64,000 bases of DNA from positions 233,016,258 to 233,080,257 of the forward strand of contig NC_088201.1 in assembly GCF_037126465.1 (NCBI RefSeq). Direction: 5' to 3'. This DNA comes from Ornithodoros turicata (taxonomy: Eukaryota > Arthropoda > Arachnida > Ixodida > Argasidae). Every line of letters starts with the position of its first letter. Position 1 is the first letter of the stretch. The notes beneath the pieces are model-generated. The model was given only the letters and a program-made list of their open reading frames with translations, made no database searches and was not told the DNA's origin. Below are positions 43,708-53,597 of the stretch, in pieces. The translations under genes and the position numbers were made by a program.

Positions 43708-43780
43708 GTCCCTGTGGCGCAGAGGATAGCGCGTTGGACTTCTAATCCACAGGTCGCGGGTTCGATTCCCGCCAGGGATG
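43708..43780 (+). tRNA. tRNA-Arg(UCU), copy 26, CACAGG variant
   Basis: The gene and the following spacer (GTAGAGTCAAAAATGACAGC) match copy 13, about 5.7 kb away, and not its neighbours. The 5' flank lacks the usual GTAAGT stretch (TCATCCTGGACATG). Confidence 0.88.
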
Positions 43781-44148
43781 CAATTTTATGAGAATTTCAG
43801 GTGTAGAGTCAAAAATGACAGCAGACAAGTGAAGTCATGCTCTTCTTCGGGTGGTTGCACAGTGTAATAAACATACATGATCTTTGTTAATACACACGCG
43901 TTTTCGAAAAGAAATTACTGTGAAAGGATGGCAGGGAAAAACCACACAAGAGGATTCTGACACGTTGCCGTTGGTAGGACAAAGTTTTTTAACTTGTACT
44001 CAAAGCACTCGTTGTGCACGAGGAGCACCAGTCTTTTGTTCCTGCAACTCTTTTACTCCCGGTGGCATATCTCAATGCGCAGGTTCCTTGATGGATGAAA
44101 ACAGGCAGCAGCTTTGTTCCCTCCAACTCATGTAAGTCCTGGACATGG

Positions 44149-44221
44149 GTCCCTGTGGCGCAGAGGATAGCGCGTTGGACTTCTAATCCAGAGGTCGCGG
44201 GTTCGATCCCCGCCAGGGATG
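44149..44221 (+). tRNA. tRNA-Arg(UCU), copy 27
   Basis: Consensus gene with T5 terminator; the last full copy of the array. Confidence 0.95.
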
Positions 44222-44588
44222 CAGTTTTTGAGAATCTCACGTGCAGAGTGGGAAATGACAGTAGACTAGTGAAGTCATGCTCTTCTTCGGGTGGTTGCTC
44301 AGTGTAATAAACATACATGACTTTTGTTAATATATGGGCGTTTTCGAAAACATATTACTGTGAAAGGATAGTAGGGAAGAGCCCCACAAGAGGATTCTGA
44401 TACGTCGCCGTTGGTAGGACACGGTTATTTAACTTGTAGGCAAAGCACTCGTTGAGCACGAGGAGCACCAGTCTTTTGTTCTTGCAACTCTTTTACACCC
44501 GGTAGGATATCTCAATGCGTCGGTTCCCTGATGGATGAAAACACGCAGCAGCTTTGCTTCCTCCAACTCATGTAGGTCCAAGACACGG

Positions 44589-44645
44589 GTCCCTGTGGCG
44601 CAGAGGATAGCGCGTTGGACTTCTAATTCAGAGGTCGTAGGTCGC
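44589..44645 (+). pseudogene. tRNA-Arg(UCU), 3'-truncated copy
   Basis: The 5' half to the variable region is kept (one anticodon-stem change, TTCAG), but the T arm and 3' acceptor are gone: GAGGTCGTAGGTCGCAATTTTATG runs straight into the spacer. The B box is lost, so no transcription is expected. Confidence 0.85.
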
Positions 44646-45004
44646 AATTTTATGAGAATCTCAGGTGTAGAGTCGGAAATGACAGTAGACAAGTGAAGTC
44701 ATGCTCTTCTTCGACTGGTTGCACAGTATAATAAACATACATGATATTTGTTAATACATGCGCGTTTTCCAAAACAAATTACTGGGAAAGGATAGTAGGG
44801 AAAAACCCCACAAGAGGATTCTGGCTTGTCGCCGTTGGTTATGGAGACGGGCTTTTAACCTTCAGGGAATGTATTCGTTGAGCACCAATATTTTGTTCTT
44901 GCAACTCTGTTATGCAGCTTGCATATCTCAATGCGTAGGTTCCCTACTTGATGAAAATAGACAGCAGCTTGGTTTCCTTCAACTCATGTGAGTCCTACAC
45001 ACGG

Positions 45005-45060
45005 GTCCCTGTGGCGCAGAGGATAGCGCGTTGGACTTCTAATCCAGAGGTCGCGCGTCG
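45005..45060 (+). pseudogene. tRNA-Arg(UCU), second 3'-truncated copy
   Basis: The break is at the same place as in 44589 (after AGAGGTCG, then CGCGTCGCAAAACC). The sequence up to there is consensus. The spacer after it is strongly decayed. Confidence 0.85.
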
Positions 45061-45463
45061 CAAAACCAAAGTAGACAAGTGAAGTCAAGTGGTGCTGTGT
45101 TTCCGCTGCATGCACAATTTTCTAAACATACAAGCTCTTTGTCAACAGACGTGCGTTTTGCAAGGAAAATTGCCGTGAAAGGCCAGTAGTGGAAAAGAGG
45201 ACGAGAGTATTCTCAGACGTCGCCATTGGCTATGGACTGTGTGTTTTTAAGTTGTGGGCAACGCATTCGTTGAATGCTAGGAACACTAGCCTTATGGTCA
45301 AAAAAGTACAGAAACACCGACTTAACATAACAAGTCGGAGTTTCTCTACTTCTTTGACCTGTTATGTCGTCTCCCGGCTTTTGGAGTATTTTTGCTACTA
45401 TTCTTATGTTTCTGCCACTGTATTACACCAGCTGGCATATCTCCATACGTAGGTCAGATAGTA

Positions 45464-45565
45464 AAGGTTGCTTATTCTACATCGCTTGAGTGCGACTTTG
45501 TGTATGCCGGGCAGACAGGTCGCTGCTTGAATGAATGGATTATGGAACACAATGGTCAACGTTAA
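45464..45565 (+). pseudogene. Penelope-like GIY-YIG endonuclease fragment
   Basis: The frame reads KVAYSTSLECDFVYAGQTGR then CLNEWIMEHNGQR and a stop. It fits the Penelope-type GIY-YIG pattern (YxIPLxCGxxYVGQTGRCLNxRLxEH) with decayed positions; beyond the stop, DAWS...C continues the pattern weakly. The reverse transcriptase is absent. It shows that Penelope-like elements occur in this genome, which supports the calls at 23310, 25143 and 49439. Confidence 0.65.
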
Positions 45566-45739
45566 AAAGATGCCTGGTCACTCATAACTTGTAAACCACC
45601 TGAAGGAGTTCGAAAGCTCGCGCATGTTTCGAGGACACCGTAGTGCATGCGTCAGAACCCCTCAGTCATCGAAGGTTGTTCCGCGAATCGCTGGAAGTAG
45701 CTAGCAGAGGGAATGCGATAAGGAGTGCACGGATTTGTA

Positions 45740-45893
45740 CCCAAGCAGCACAATGTACCGAAAGTCGATTACAATGGGCGTGGACGGTATGTGTCTTATC
45801 AATGTTCTTTAGTTTCACGAGTCTGTACAAGGCCTTCCACCTACCCGTCCACCCCTATTGCTCTCGACTTTCAGTACATTGTGATGTTTGGGT
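45740..45893. repeat. 154-bp hairpin element, copy 1
   Basis: The ends CCCAAGCAGCACAATGTACC and the inverse GTACATTGTGATGTTTGGG fold together; GTGGACGG...CCGTCCAC blocks lie inside. Sister copy at 46363. Confidence 0.7.
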
Positions 45894-46362
45894 AGGCACT
45901 AAGAGGTAGCGCTCTTCGTCGCATACACCGTTCTAAGCCAACAAAACCTTCAGAACCGTAATGTGTTATATTCCTATTGGAGCGAAACCTGATAAATAAA
46001 AAGGTGTCCGACCCCTTTCTAGACTTATCGGGAGACAGACAGCGATAACATCCGCGATGACGATTGGCATACTGCGTGTTGTCCGGTCAAGAGCGCCCCC
46101 TGTTAGTAGGTAAAAATCCGCTTTGTAGTGATAATCAATGTTCCTTATTTCCCCTTGCTCCTCTCTGCCGGTTTATGGCAATAGTCATGTTTCGCTTATC
46201 CTGAGTTGAGATTTCGAATTTGTTTGAATTGATATTGGAATTCGTTATCCGTATCCGGACAGCAAGTACGGGGAACAATCTTTCAGGGCCCGGGACATTC
46301 AGATGCGCTTATCTGGAAAAGTGTCAACGTCCTCCGTCCCTGTCATGCGCTGTGTTTGCATT
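45894..46362. other. No supported gene
   Basis: Holds the second copy of the GCGCCCCCT repeat (about 46087-46120). Confidence 0.4.
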
Positions 46363-46515
46363 CCCAAGCAGCACAGTGCACTGAAAGTCGAGTGCAGTAG
46401 GGGTGGACGGTATGTGTCTTATCAATGTTCTTTAGCTTCACGAGTCTGTTCAAGGCCTTCCACCTACCCGTCCACCCCTATTGCACTCGACTTTCAGTAC
46501 ATCGTGCTGCTTGGG
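46363..46515. repeat. 153-bp hairpin element, copy 2
   Basis: Same orientation and nearly the same sequence as copy 1. The terminal arms (CCCAAGCAGCACAGTGCACT / AGTACATCGTGCTGCTTGGG) pair better here. The 165-codon frame crossing it is not considered a gene. Confidence 0.7.
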
Positions 46516-47375
46516 TTGTTTCAGGAAAAGCTCACATCTTACCGGGGTATTCTGCACAGTTTGACGCCCCTCTCTTTGGCGCCTTTTGATGTGTGCGGGC
46601 ACGCAGTTAAAATGGAAGACGATAAGTGGAAGAGGTGCCCTGCATCCACCGCGTGCAAGAAGACCACATGTGAAGATGAATGTTCAGGCCGTCCGAAATC
46701 ATCGCCTGTCTTTCGGCATGTGCCAAAGAGATTTGTAAGAAGACAAACGCATGTACAGAGAACCAACTTTCTGAGACACTTCCCTTCGCTGAACAGATAG
46801 TGTCACGCAGCAGGTGTTGTGGCTACGACCATGACTCTGTCGTAACGCGTGCCTACTAATTTCAAGCGGTCCACTTCCGAATTTTGGAAGTAACGATCTT
46901 TTCCTTGTTTCCTTCTCTGGAGCTAGAGGCTAGCTAAAGAGGTGTCCCAGATTTTTCGGGTTTCCCCCGCAAGTTTTGCGTCGTCCGGTTATCCGGAAAT
47001 TCGTTGTCCGGGACGAGAAAGGACTACTCACCAAGCTGTCCGGATAATGCAGACATAAGGTATGTTAGACCATTAGGCCATATATTAGACATATAATACA
47101 CTGACATACATAGACATTAGACACATTAGACCATATATAATTCCATAAAGAATATCTTTGCTGCGGTGTAGGACCTGCGTGTATGTGTAGGGTACATGAC
47201 GTCATCATACGCGTGAGTGCTCGTCTCCTAACAACGGTACAGCTGTACTTCGAGCCGGTGTTCGGCCATTTCATCGAACACCGTTTCATCGACGTCATTT
47301 GATCGAATGCCGCTTCACTCAACACTTCAGCACGTCGCTTCTACAATACATGCAGCAACGTTTCTTGGCCCTGAG
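46516..47375. other. Unassigned
   Basis: TTAGACAT-type short repeats lie at about 47060-47140. No gene was seen. Confidence 0.4.
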
Positions 47376-48590
47376 CACTGTTGTACGTAGCGGCGTTACT
47401 AGTAGCGGCGTTACCGTATCCGCTACTTTTTTCGGTAGCGGAGTAGAGATCGCGCTACATTTTTAAACTGGTAGCGAAAGAAGTATTCCGTTACAAATTT
47501 CCGGTAGCCCAATCTTTGAATCTCGCTACCGCAACGGCTACTTTCCGAGCTGAGGTTCGCGACAACTCGACTTCAACCTATCATCAAGCCTCCACTCTGC
47601 CTGTCTTCGAACAAGCTGCACAATATCACAACTCAATTTTTGAACACGGGGCAAATAGCCGAAAGGAGGGCACAGAGGCCATTATCTTACAAAGAGGCTG
47701 TGTCCTCCACTTGTTCCCTATTTGGGATTAACCCTCTTGAAGATCCGGGGTATGGTCCGATCCGAGTTGCCTGCAAACTGACGTCACTCCTACTGCATTC
47801 TGGAGCCGTCCCCGCTAGCTATGAGTCATGACGTTCCACATGACATTGTACATGGTACGCTTAGGTGCTTGAGAGTTGCCATTCCCTGTCCGCTGCAATG
47901 GAGGGACCATGGCCTGCTACAGCAAGTATGGTGAGCTACATACATACAGCATACAGCAAGCATCTTTGAGTATAGGGAGGAGAAAGAAAACGGTATAGCG
48001 TGGTGTTCTGATGTTTACTATGCGCCTTGGTGGGAAAGCTTTATCTGCGCGTCAAGGAAGTCATCGTCCCATTTGAAAAAAGCACACCATAGTATGTTTA
48101 CTAACTTCTCGCTCCGGGCAACCTGAGTTCTTTTTGTGACAAAGCTGTTGAGCCTTTCATCGGTAGACTTGTTATGTGCTTTATTTACTTTAGAGGAAGG
48201 GAAAAAATATATGCAGGCTCTCGACCAAAGCGGCTTTAGTAAATCTGTAAAAGCGGTTTTCCAAATGTGGCCTTCAGGCTACCTACGTGTAACCTCTATT
48301 GGACGTCGATTTATTATTTTGGTATATTATCTTATTTTATTATTCATTATTTTGAGATATAATTTAATTTTGTTATTTAGTATTTTTACACGTTTGAAGT
48401 ACGCCATCAACGACGCAGTTTCTTTCCTAAAAAGTAGCGCATTAAGTATCGTGTTACTTGTTATGGGTAACGGTAGCGGTATTCTGCTACTTTTAGGTAC
48501 GTGTAACGATATTGGGAATTTCGTTACTTTATGCTCAGGTAGCGCGTATCGGTATTACGCTACGTTTTTCGGGTAGCGCGTACAACACTG
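47376..48590. mobile_element. CACTGTTGTACG element with GTAGCG repeats
   Basis: The left end CACTGTTGTACGTAGCGG and the right end GTAGCGCGTACAACACTG are inverted repeats with one offset. Subterminal GTAGCGG/GTTAC motifs occur on both sides. No matching target duplication was found, so the two ends may come from a rearranged copy. The frames inside show no transposase. Confidence 0.6.
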
Positions 48591-49255
48591 GTACTTAGTA
48601 AGGAGAAAATGTTCGTGTTTCCGCACGACAACTTTTATATTGGACAGCCTATTACCTATTCAGTTGAACAGCGTCATAACAGTGTTCCTGACCACTGCTA
48701 CGATATAGAACAGGCTAGTCGATAGAATAAGATACTGTCCGACTGTTTCCATATGAATGTCTATTTTACCCGTCAGTGAAATCGCTGGGTGACCAAAACA
48801 AAAAATAACGATACGTGTCGATAACATAACGAAATTTTGCCCAGAATGATGGATGGTAATTAGTTCTGATCAAACTGTCTATTGCTATCGACTACAAGAG
48901 ATATACGGGTGTCTTGAAAATGAGACTGAAGTGTATGATGTAAGCTATTGAAGAATCGTGATTACTTAAATACACTTATACTTACATCTCTTTATTAGAA
49001 GCAATCTAAAACCGGATAGGCATATTAAACAAGTGTTTTCTAAAGCAAGTCGACGGCTTTCGACGTGAAAAAGTAAACTTCGCTTCGGACCAACGAAAGA
49101 AATTAACAATATACAAACTTACTTTCTATATCTAAATGTTTTTGTGCCATCAAATGTGCCACGCAGTTCATCGCTATGTACTCCCTCATCCTCTTTCTTT
49201 CCGCCCTCACTCATGTTGGTGCTATATATCGTTTCGTAACACGTGCGCAATGTAC
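48591..49255. other. No supported feature
   Basis: AT-rich sequence without recognisable structure. Confidence 0.4.
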
Positions 49256-49286
49256 CTGAAGAAGGACAGCCTCTGCCTGAAAGCTC
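49256..49286 (+). ncRNA. Hammerhead-like motif, isolated
   Basis: CTGAAGA, extra A, stem GGACAG-CCT-CTGCC (one bulge), then TGAAAGCTC. It is weaker than the other motifs because of the T before GAAA. Confidence 0.25.
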
Positions 49287-49405
49287 GTATAAACCCCTAA
49301 ATTTGGATGCATCCTTAGTCTTCCATTCTCATGCATACCTCTCTGGCTTCGACATTCTTCATTGTTTTCTTGGTCAACATACAAATCATTAGATTCCATT
49401 AGAAT

Positions 49406-49437
<32 letters not shown>

Positions 49438-49570
49438 GCTACAAAATTTAGGTTCGAACGACCAGGATGTTGAATATAGATAGGGGAGAAAAGACACCAG
49501 AGACTGAAGCAGGGAGTAGGGGAAATTTATTTATTAAGCTGGCATTTAAACTAAGGGTCTGGGGAAGTCT

Positions 49571-49600
49571 ACGTTTCGGCGGAAGCTCCGCCTTCTTCGG
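49571..49600 (-). ncRNA. Hammerhead-like motif, decayed
   Basis: The minus strand reads CCGAAGA (core U4 changed), extra A, stem GGCGGA-GCT-TCCGCC, then GAAACGT. The stem is perfect but the core is damaged. Confidence 0.25.
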
Positions 49601-49836
49601 GACTGACACGAAAATCTATGTACAAGGTCTTTTAAAAGGTTACAAAAGTGTCGTCACAGTTGGTACAATTCCACTGCGAGGCAGTCGTCAGTGAGTCATG
49701 TTCTGGAAGATTCCGGAAGGTTCCTGGGTCATCGGCCGGGGAGATTACGTGTCAGAGCCTTGGGTCGCACTCGTTGGCACTGTCCCAGTGGCACTGTCTT
49801 CGTCAGGACTAAAGCCAGGACTAAAAACCTTTAGTC

Positions 49837-49867
49837 CTGACGAAGACAGTGCCACTGTCGAAACGTC
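49837..49867 (+). ncRNA. Hammerhead-like motif
   Basis: CTGACGA, extra A, 6-bp stem GACAGT/ACTGTC with a GCC loop, GAAAC, GTC. GTC before the core pairs with GAC after it (helix I). The AACGT-type helix III would be very short, as in the dimer-dependent hammerheads of Penelope-like elements. Confidence 0.4.
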
Positions 49868-50006
49868 GACAACCCTTTTAGCATTCCAAGTATATTAAAT
49901 GTAAATAAATTATCCCTTTTTTCTTACTTCCCGTACCTTCGTAGTCTGTGTTTCAATTTTCATTTCAGCTACATATATTCGCGGTCGTCCGAACCCCATT
50001 CACCAA

Positions 50007-50041
<35 letters not shown>

Positions 50042-50324
50042 GGGTGTTTCAGTTAAATCCCCGGGCTAAATAATTCGCGAGCAGGTGCACCAATCGACGA
50101 ATTTTCTTTTTTGCAAGTATCTGTCCGATACCACTTACAAGATGCGCACAGCGTGAATGAGCGGGAGGCGCTCATTATTTAAATAAAAATTCAAATGAGT
50201 TTCGTGAAAAAAGCTAACTTCTAAAGCAGGGCGCCGTCGGATTTAAAAGGGTACTACCCCTTTTGGGACCTTCAGTGGACACCTTTTAGAGAAAAATCTG
50301 CCACCGAAGCGGGTCATTTCTTGC

Positions 50325-50510
50325 AGTACTTAATTGGTTTCGGTTTACGTATTTTTGTCGCGGCTGGTCGCGGTGAAGCGCAAAAGGACGCTCTTTCACT
50401 TCCATGTCCACCAATGAATTACGTCCTTACACCAATGAATTACATCGTTTTGCGATTCGCCGCGACCAGCCGCGACAAAAATACGTAAACCGAAACCAAT
50501 TAAGTATTGA
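50325..50510. repeat. Inverted repeat (TTTACGTATTTTTGTCGCGG arms)
   Basis: About 70-bp arms (GTACTTAATTGGTTTCGGTT ... GCGGCTGGTCGCGG and its inverse) are separated by about 60 bp. The stretch before it (50040-50324, starting CCGGGTGTTTCAGTTAAATC) looks like the start of a dispersed repeat but could not be assigned. Confidence 0.65.
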
Positions 50511-50517
50511 AACAACA

Positions 50518-50785
50518 ACCCTTATGAAAATGGGTGTTTAGTTTCTGTTTACTTTCTACAGACCAAGGTCAACATGGAAAACAAACATTCTTCAGAGTTT
50601 GTGTTGCTTTCATGTTTACATCATATGTTTACTTCTTGTTGACTTATGGCCCTCAACTTTCTGTAGACATTTGGCTACAGAATAGCTGTGGAATTTTTTG
50701 TTCTCTTTCTGTGTACTGTCAACATAATTCTGGTAACACCATCCCGCGTATGATGTGAAGACTTTTTGTAGACTTCCTGTGACTC
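50518..50785 (+). repeat. Dispersed repeat with CCCTTATGAAAATG end, copy 1
   Basis: It starts CCCTTATGAAAATG and is made of GTTGAC/TGTAGAC-type motifs. A copy in the opposite direction lies at about 52500-52726. Confidence 0.5.
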
Positions 50786-51023
50786 CACTCTCTTAGAAAT
50801 GAACTTCACCGCATAGCACACTCCTGGCCAATCATCATCTCGAATATCGTTATCTGCCTGAAAACTGGAGGTGTACGCCATTTTTGTGACAATTATGAAC
50901 AGCGTAAGTATCACAAAAAGCCGTGCGCCTACCGTTTTGATCAAATCAGGTCACATAGCGATATCAGTCGAGTTGATGGTCGGCTAGGAGCATGCTATGC
51001 GGTGAAGTTCATTTTTAAGAGTG
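50786..51023. mobile_element. CACTCT foldback element, copy B
   Basis: The left end CACTCTCTTAGAAATGAAC (two extra bases) pairs with GTTCATTTTTAAGAGTG at the right. The flanks differ (TC and CA). Confidence 0.7.
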
Positions 51024-51095
51024 CATATGTTCACTTACTCGCAACACGCATAAAATACACGAAATGAAGTACTGCAAAATTATATATGTATCTAC

Positions 51096-51900
51096 TTTAT
51101 TCCGAAAATGCATACCTTGAAAGTGGTATCCAGTGTCAACACAATCATACAAAACATCCCGCGCACACAGTAGTTACGCATTTCACACGTACACATCCTT
51201 CGTGCCACATAGTGTCGCGTCGCACAATTGACAGTCAATGATCTGCTGTTCTTCTGGCGACCCACGGTGAAACAGCTAGAATTTCGGCGCCAGCGACGTC
51301 TCTGAAGCGCTGGAGAGATATGTGTCTGAAATAGGGCGTGCAATCGCAAATTAGTAACGTTCAAACACAAGTGAGTAAAACTGAGTAATACGGTCATAGC
51401 AACAACAAAGTTGGTTCACCCAGCTTAGTGTTCAACAAAGTAGAGCCTGCAAGAAGGAAAATGAAATTAGGAGAATCAACACCAGCCACGAAGTGTACAC
51501 TTACCTGACGGGACGCAACACTGCAGCCGCTGCTCCGAACAAACAACAAAAACCTACAGCACAACAGTCATGGTGTGAATACATGCGAAGCTTAATCACA
51601 CACTCCGATCACACAGCTTACCCATTACCCGACGCAAAATCATATCCTCCTTCCTTCTTTCATGGCCTGCAACAACGAGAATGAAATTAGCAGAAGCAAC
51701 ACCGGCCACGAACTGATACTTGTACACTTACCTGACGGGACGCAACACTGCAGCCGCTGCTCCAAACAAACAACAAAAGCCAACAGTCATGGTGTGAATA
51801 CAAGTGAAGCTTAATCACACACTTCGATCACACAGCTTACCCCATACGACGCAAAATCACGGCCTCCTTTGTTCACAAATGGACGAGCGAGCGCGAAGAC
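51096..51900 (-). other. Candidate spliced minus-strand transcript with a duplicated exon
   Basis: On the minus strand two donors (CCCGTCAG|GTAAGTGTAC, exons ending at 51732 and 51505) alternate with two acceptors (GTTGTTGCAG|GCC at 51666 and CTTCTTGCAG|GCT at 51446). This gives introns of 65 and 58 bp and a middle exon of 162 bp. The exon plus intron is a tandem duplication of about 220 bp. A poly(A) signal AATAAA lies at 51101-51096. The longest spliced frame starts MTVGFCCLFGAAAAVLRPVR and ends soon after, so it is a short peptide or a non-coding RNA. Confidence 0.4.
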
Positions 51901-52499
51901 CGTTCAAACGTCTTGCAACGGTTCCAACGACATTCCGATGATGCTAATGGCGATGACTCCTTCGTGACCAGGCGAGGGGCGAGGGTGAAGCACGGCGGCG
52001 CAGAGTCAAAATGTGGAGCAAACTTGTCGCATGCGCATGATCCTCATGTGGTCGTATAAGTTGGAAATATATTGCATAATAAACTGAAATATAAATAATA
52101 CGAGGAAGCGCCTTCCCAAAGCCAACGAAAATGTATTTAGAGCTTTAGTGTGCAGCTAAAATGTGGCAAAGTGTCATTTAAGCTACATTTGATCATAAGT
52201 TCAGATTCAAATACCGCTTTGTTTAGTGGAAAGACGGTAACACTGATCTGTCTACCTCCCGGGACGTTTTTTTTTTTTTTTTTTGAACTCACCCTGAAAT
52301 TGCTAATATTACCCATACAGCCTGTCTCCCAATGAATAGATTCACAAATATGCCTCTATACATATATACCACCACCCCCCACCCCGTTAGGAAATGCTCG
52401 GTACCCCCAGAGGTCGACCTCTGGGACATTACTGGCCGATAATGCAGTAATTAATAATACAAAATACATCTATAAAATAAAACGGTCGAAATAAATACT
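51901..52499. other. No supported gene
   Basis: GC-rich at 51920-52010, possibly a promoter area for the minus-strand candidate. A T-run lies at 52267-52284 and a C-run at 52370-52382. Confidence 0.35.
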
Positions 52500-52726
52500 C
52501 GTTACACAGGTGCACAGAAAGTCCACAAAGCGTCAACAACGACACCTATGTACATTGTCCACACAAGGTACACATAAGGTATTTCAAAAGACTGTCAACA
52601 TGATGTCAACAGCAATTCCTGTTGACTTGATCAACAAGAAGTCGAAGTCAACACACTGTCAAGACAGGAAACAAGAAGTCCACAAGAAGTCTGCAGAAAG
52701 ACAAAATGCATTTTCATAAGGGAACA
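52500..52726 (-). repeat. Dispersed repeat with CCCTTATGAAAATG end, copy 2
   Basis: It is inverted relative to 50518-50785 and again rich in GTTGAC/GTCAAC motifs. Confidence 0.5.
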
Positions 52727-52946
52727 GCGAATAGCACTCACACAAAGTATCAAATGCACACAATGTAAACGAAATACGCAGTAATGTGACAGACATATGA
52801 CAAAGGTCGTGGCATTAGAGTAGGTCGCACAGTCCTCTTTTAAACTCAACACGGTGGTTATTCTAACAAGACATGAGGGTAAGGTGTTCCATTCGGAAAT
52901 CCCTACTGGCATGAATGACTTCGAAAAACTCAATGTACCAGCTGTA

Positions 52947-53186
52947 CACTCTTTGAAATGAACTTCACCACATAGCACGCTCCTAGCCAACCATCATCCC
53001 GAATGACAACGTTCTCGCCCCTGGTTTGTTGAAAACGGGAGGCCGAGTCTATTTTGTGCCGTATACATAATGGACACAAAATAGGCTCCGCCTCCCGTTT
53101 TCAGCAAACCAGGGGCGAGAGCGTCGTCGTTAGGGATTATGGTTGGCTAGGAGCGTTCTATGTGGTGAAGTTCATTTTTAACAGCG
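52947..53186. mobile_element. CACTCT foldback element, copy C
   Basis: TA flanks lie on both sides (52945-52946 and 53187-53188). It is closest to copy A in sequence (shared CATCATCCCGAATGACAACG). Confidence 0.8.
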
Positions 53187-53193
53187 TAGGGCA

Positions 53194-53438
53194 CACTCTT
53201 AAGAGTGAACTTCACCCGATACCGCGCCCCTAGCCAACAATCATTTCAAATATATCGTTATCTGCCCTGATTTGTCGAAAACCCCAGGCGTACCCCTATT
53301 TTGTGACACTTATAAGTCATAAGTGTCAGAAAATAGGCGTATCCCTCGCGTTTTCGACAAATCCGGGCAGTAAAGCTATCATTCGAGATGATTGTTGGCT
53401 AGGAGCGTGCTATGCGGTGAAGTTCATTTCTAAGAGTG
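53194..53438. mobile_element. CACTCT foldback element, copy D
   Basis: CA flanks lie on both sides (53192-53193 and 53439-53440). It starts only 8 bp after copy C and is more diverged (CCCGATACCGCGCCCCTAGC). Confidence 0.8.
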
Positions 53439-53597
53439 CAGATAATGTGACGAAGATGTTGAATGCGAGTTAGTCGACGATGAGGAAGATGAGGAAGAGG
53501 AAACTAAGCTAGCCTGCCCACTGTGTCATCTCCAAACGGCGATTTTATCTTGTTGGCTGCGACACCTTTTGAATTGATGAATCCGATACGTACGTAC

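Larger units (their letters stand above)
29722..45460 (+). repeat. tRNA-Arg(UCU) tandem array
   Basis: Units of 430-442 bp each hold one 73-nt tRNA gene and about 365 bp of spacer. The spacer is also conserved (for example GTGAAGTCATGCTCTTC, ACGCGCGTTTTCGAAAAC and TGGCATATCTCAATGCGTAG). The first unit is a spacer part from about 29722. Spacer-like sequence decays to the right and ends near 45460 (CTGGCATATCTCCATACGTAG). All genes point the same way. The array is broken once, by the retrotransposon at 34890-37602. Repeated minus frames of 60-109 codons in each unit are reading frames of the spacer and of the tRNA antisense, not genes. Confidence 0.95.
49439..50008. mobile_element. Penelope-like inverted element within (TA)n
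   Basis: The element lies between two (TA)n tracts (about 49415-49438 and 50009-50038), which could be its duplicated target. The outer arms are inverted (GGTTCGAACGACC / GGTCGTCCGAACC). A minus motif at 49571-49600 and a plus motif at 49837-49867 face outward. A second short palindrome lies at about 49789-49852 (GTCTTCGTCAGGACTAAAG and inverse). Confidence 0.5.

Noticed and set aside
40056..44307. Frames containing AGIEPATSGLEVQRAI or VAQRIARWTSNPEVAGSIPA
   Set aside because: These are translations of the tRNA-Arg gene itself on either strand, a known source of false proteins in databases.
30185..44318. Repeated minus-strand frames of about 77 codons (starting MPPGVKELQEQ) in most array units, as a possible repeated gene family
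   Set aside because: They are kept only because whole units are homogenised. They lie in the spacer, vary in length at frameshifts, show no codon-position bias, no signal peptide and no motif.
30045..45060. Regular short units as a CRISPR-like array
   Set aside because: The repeated 73-bp part is a tRNA gene, the spacers are conserved and not unique, and the DNA is eukaryotic.
46303..46800. 165-codon plus frame
   Set aside because: It runs through a hairpin element and into non-conserved sequence; no domain or splice context was seen.
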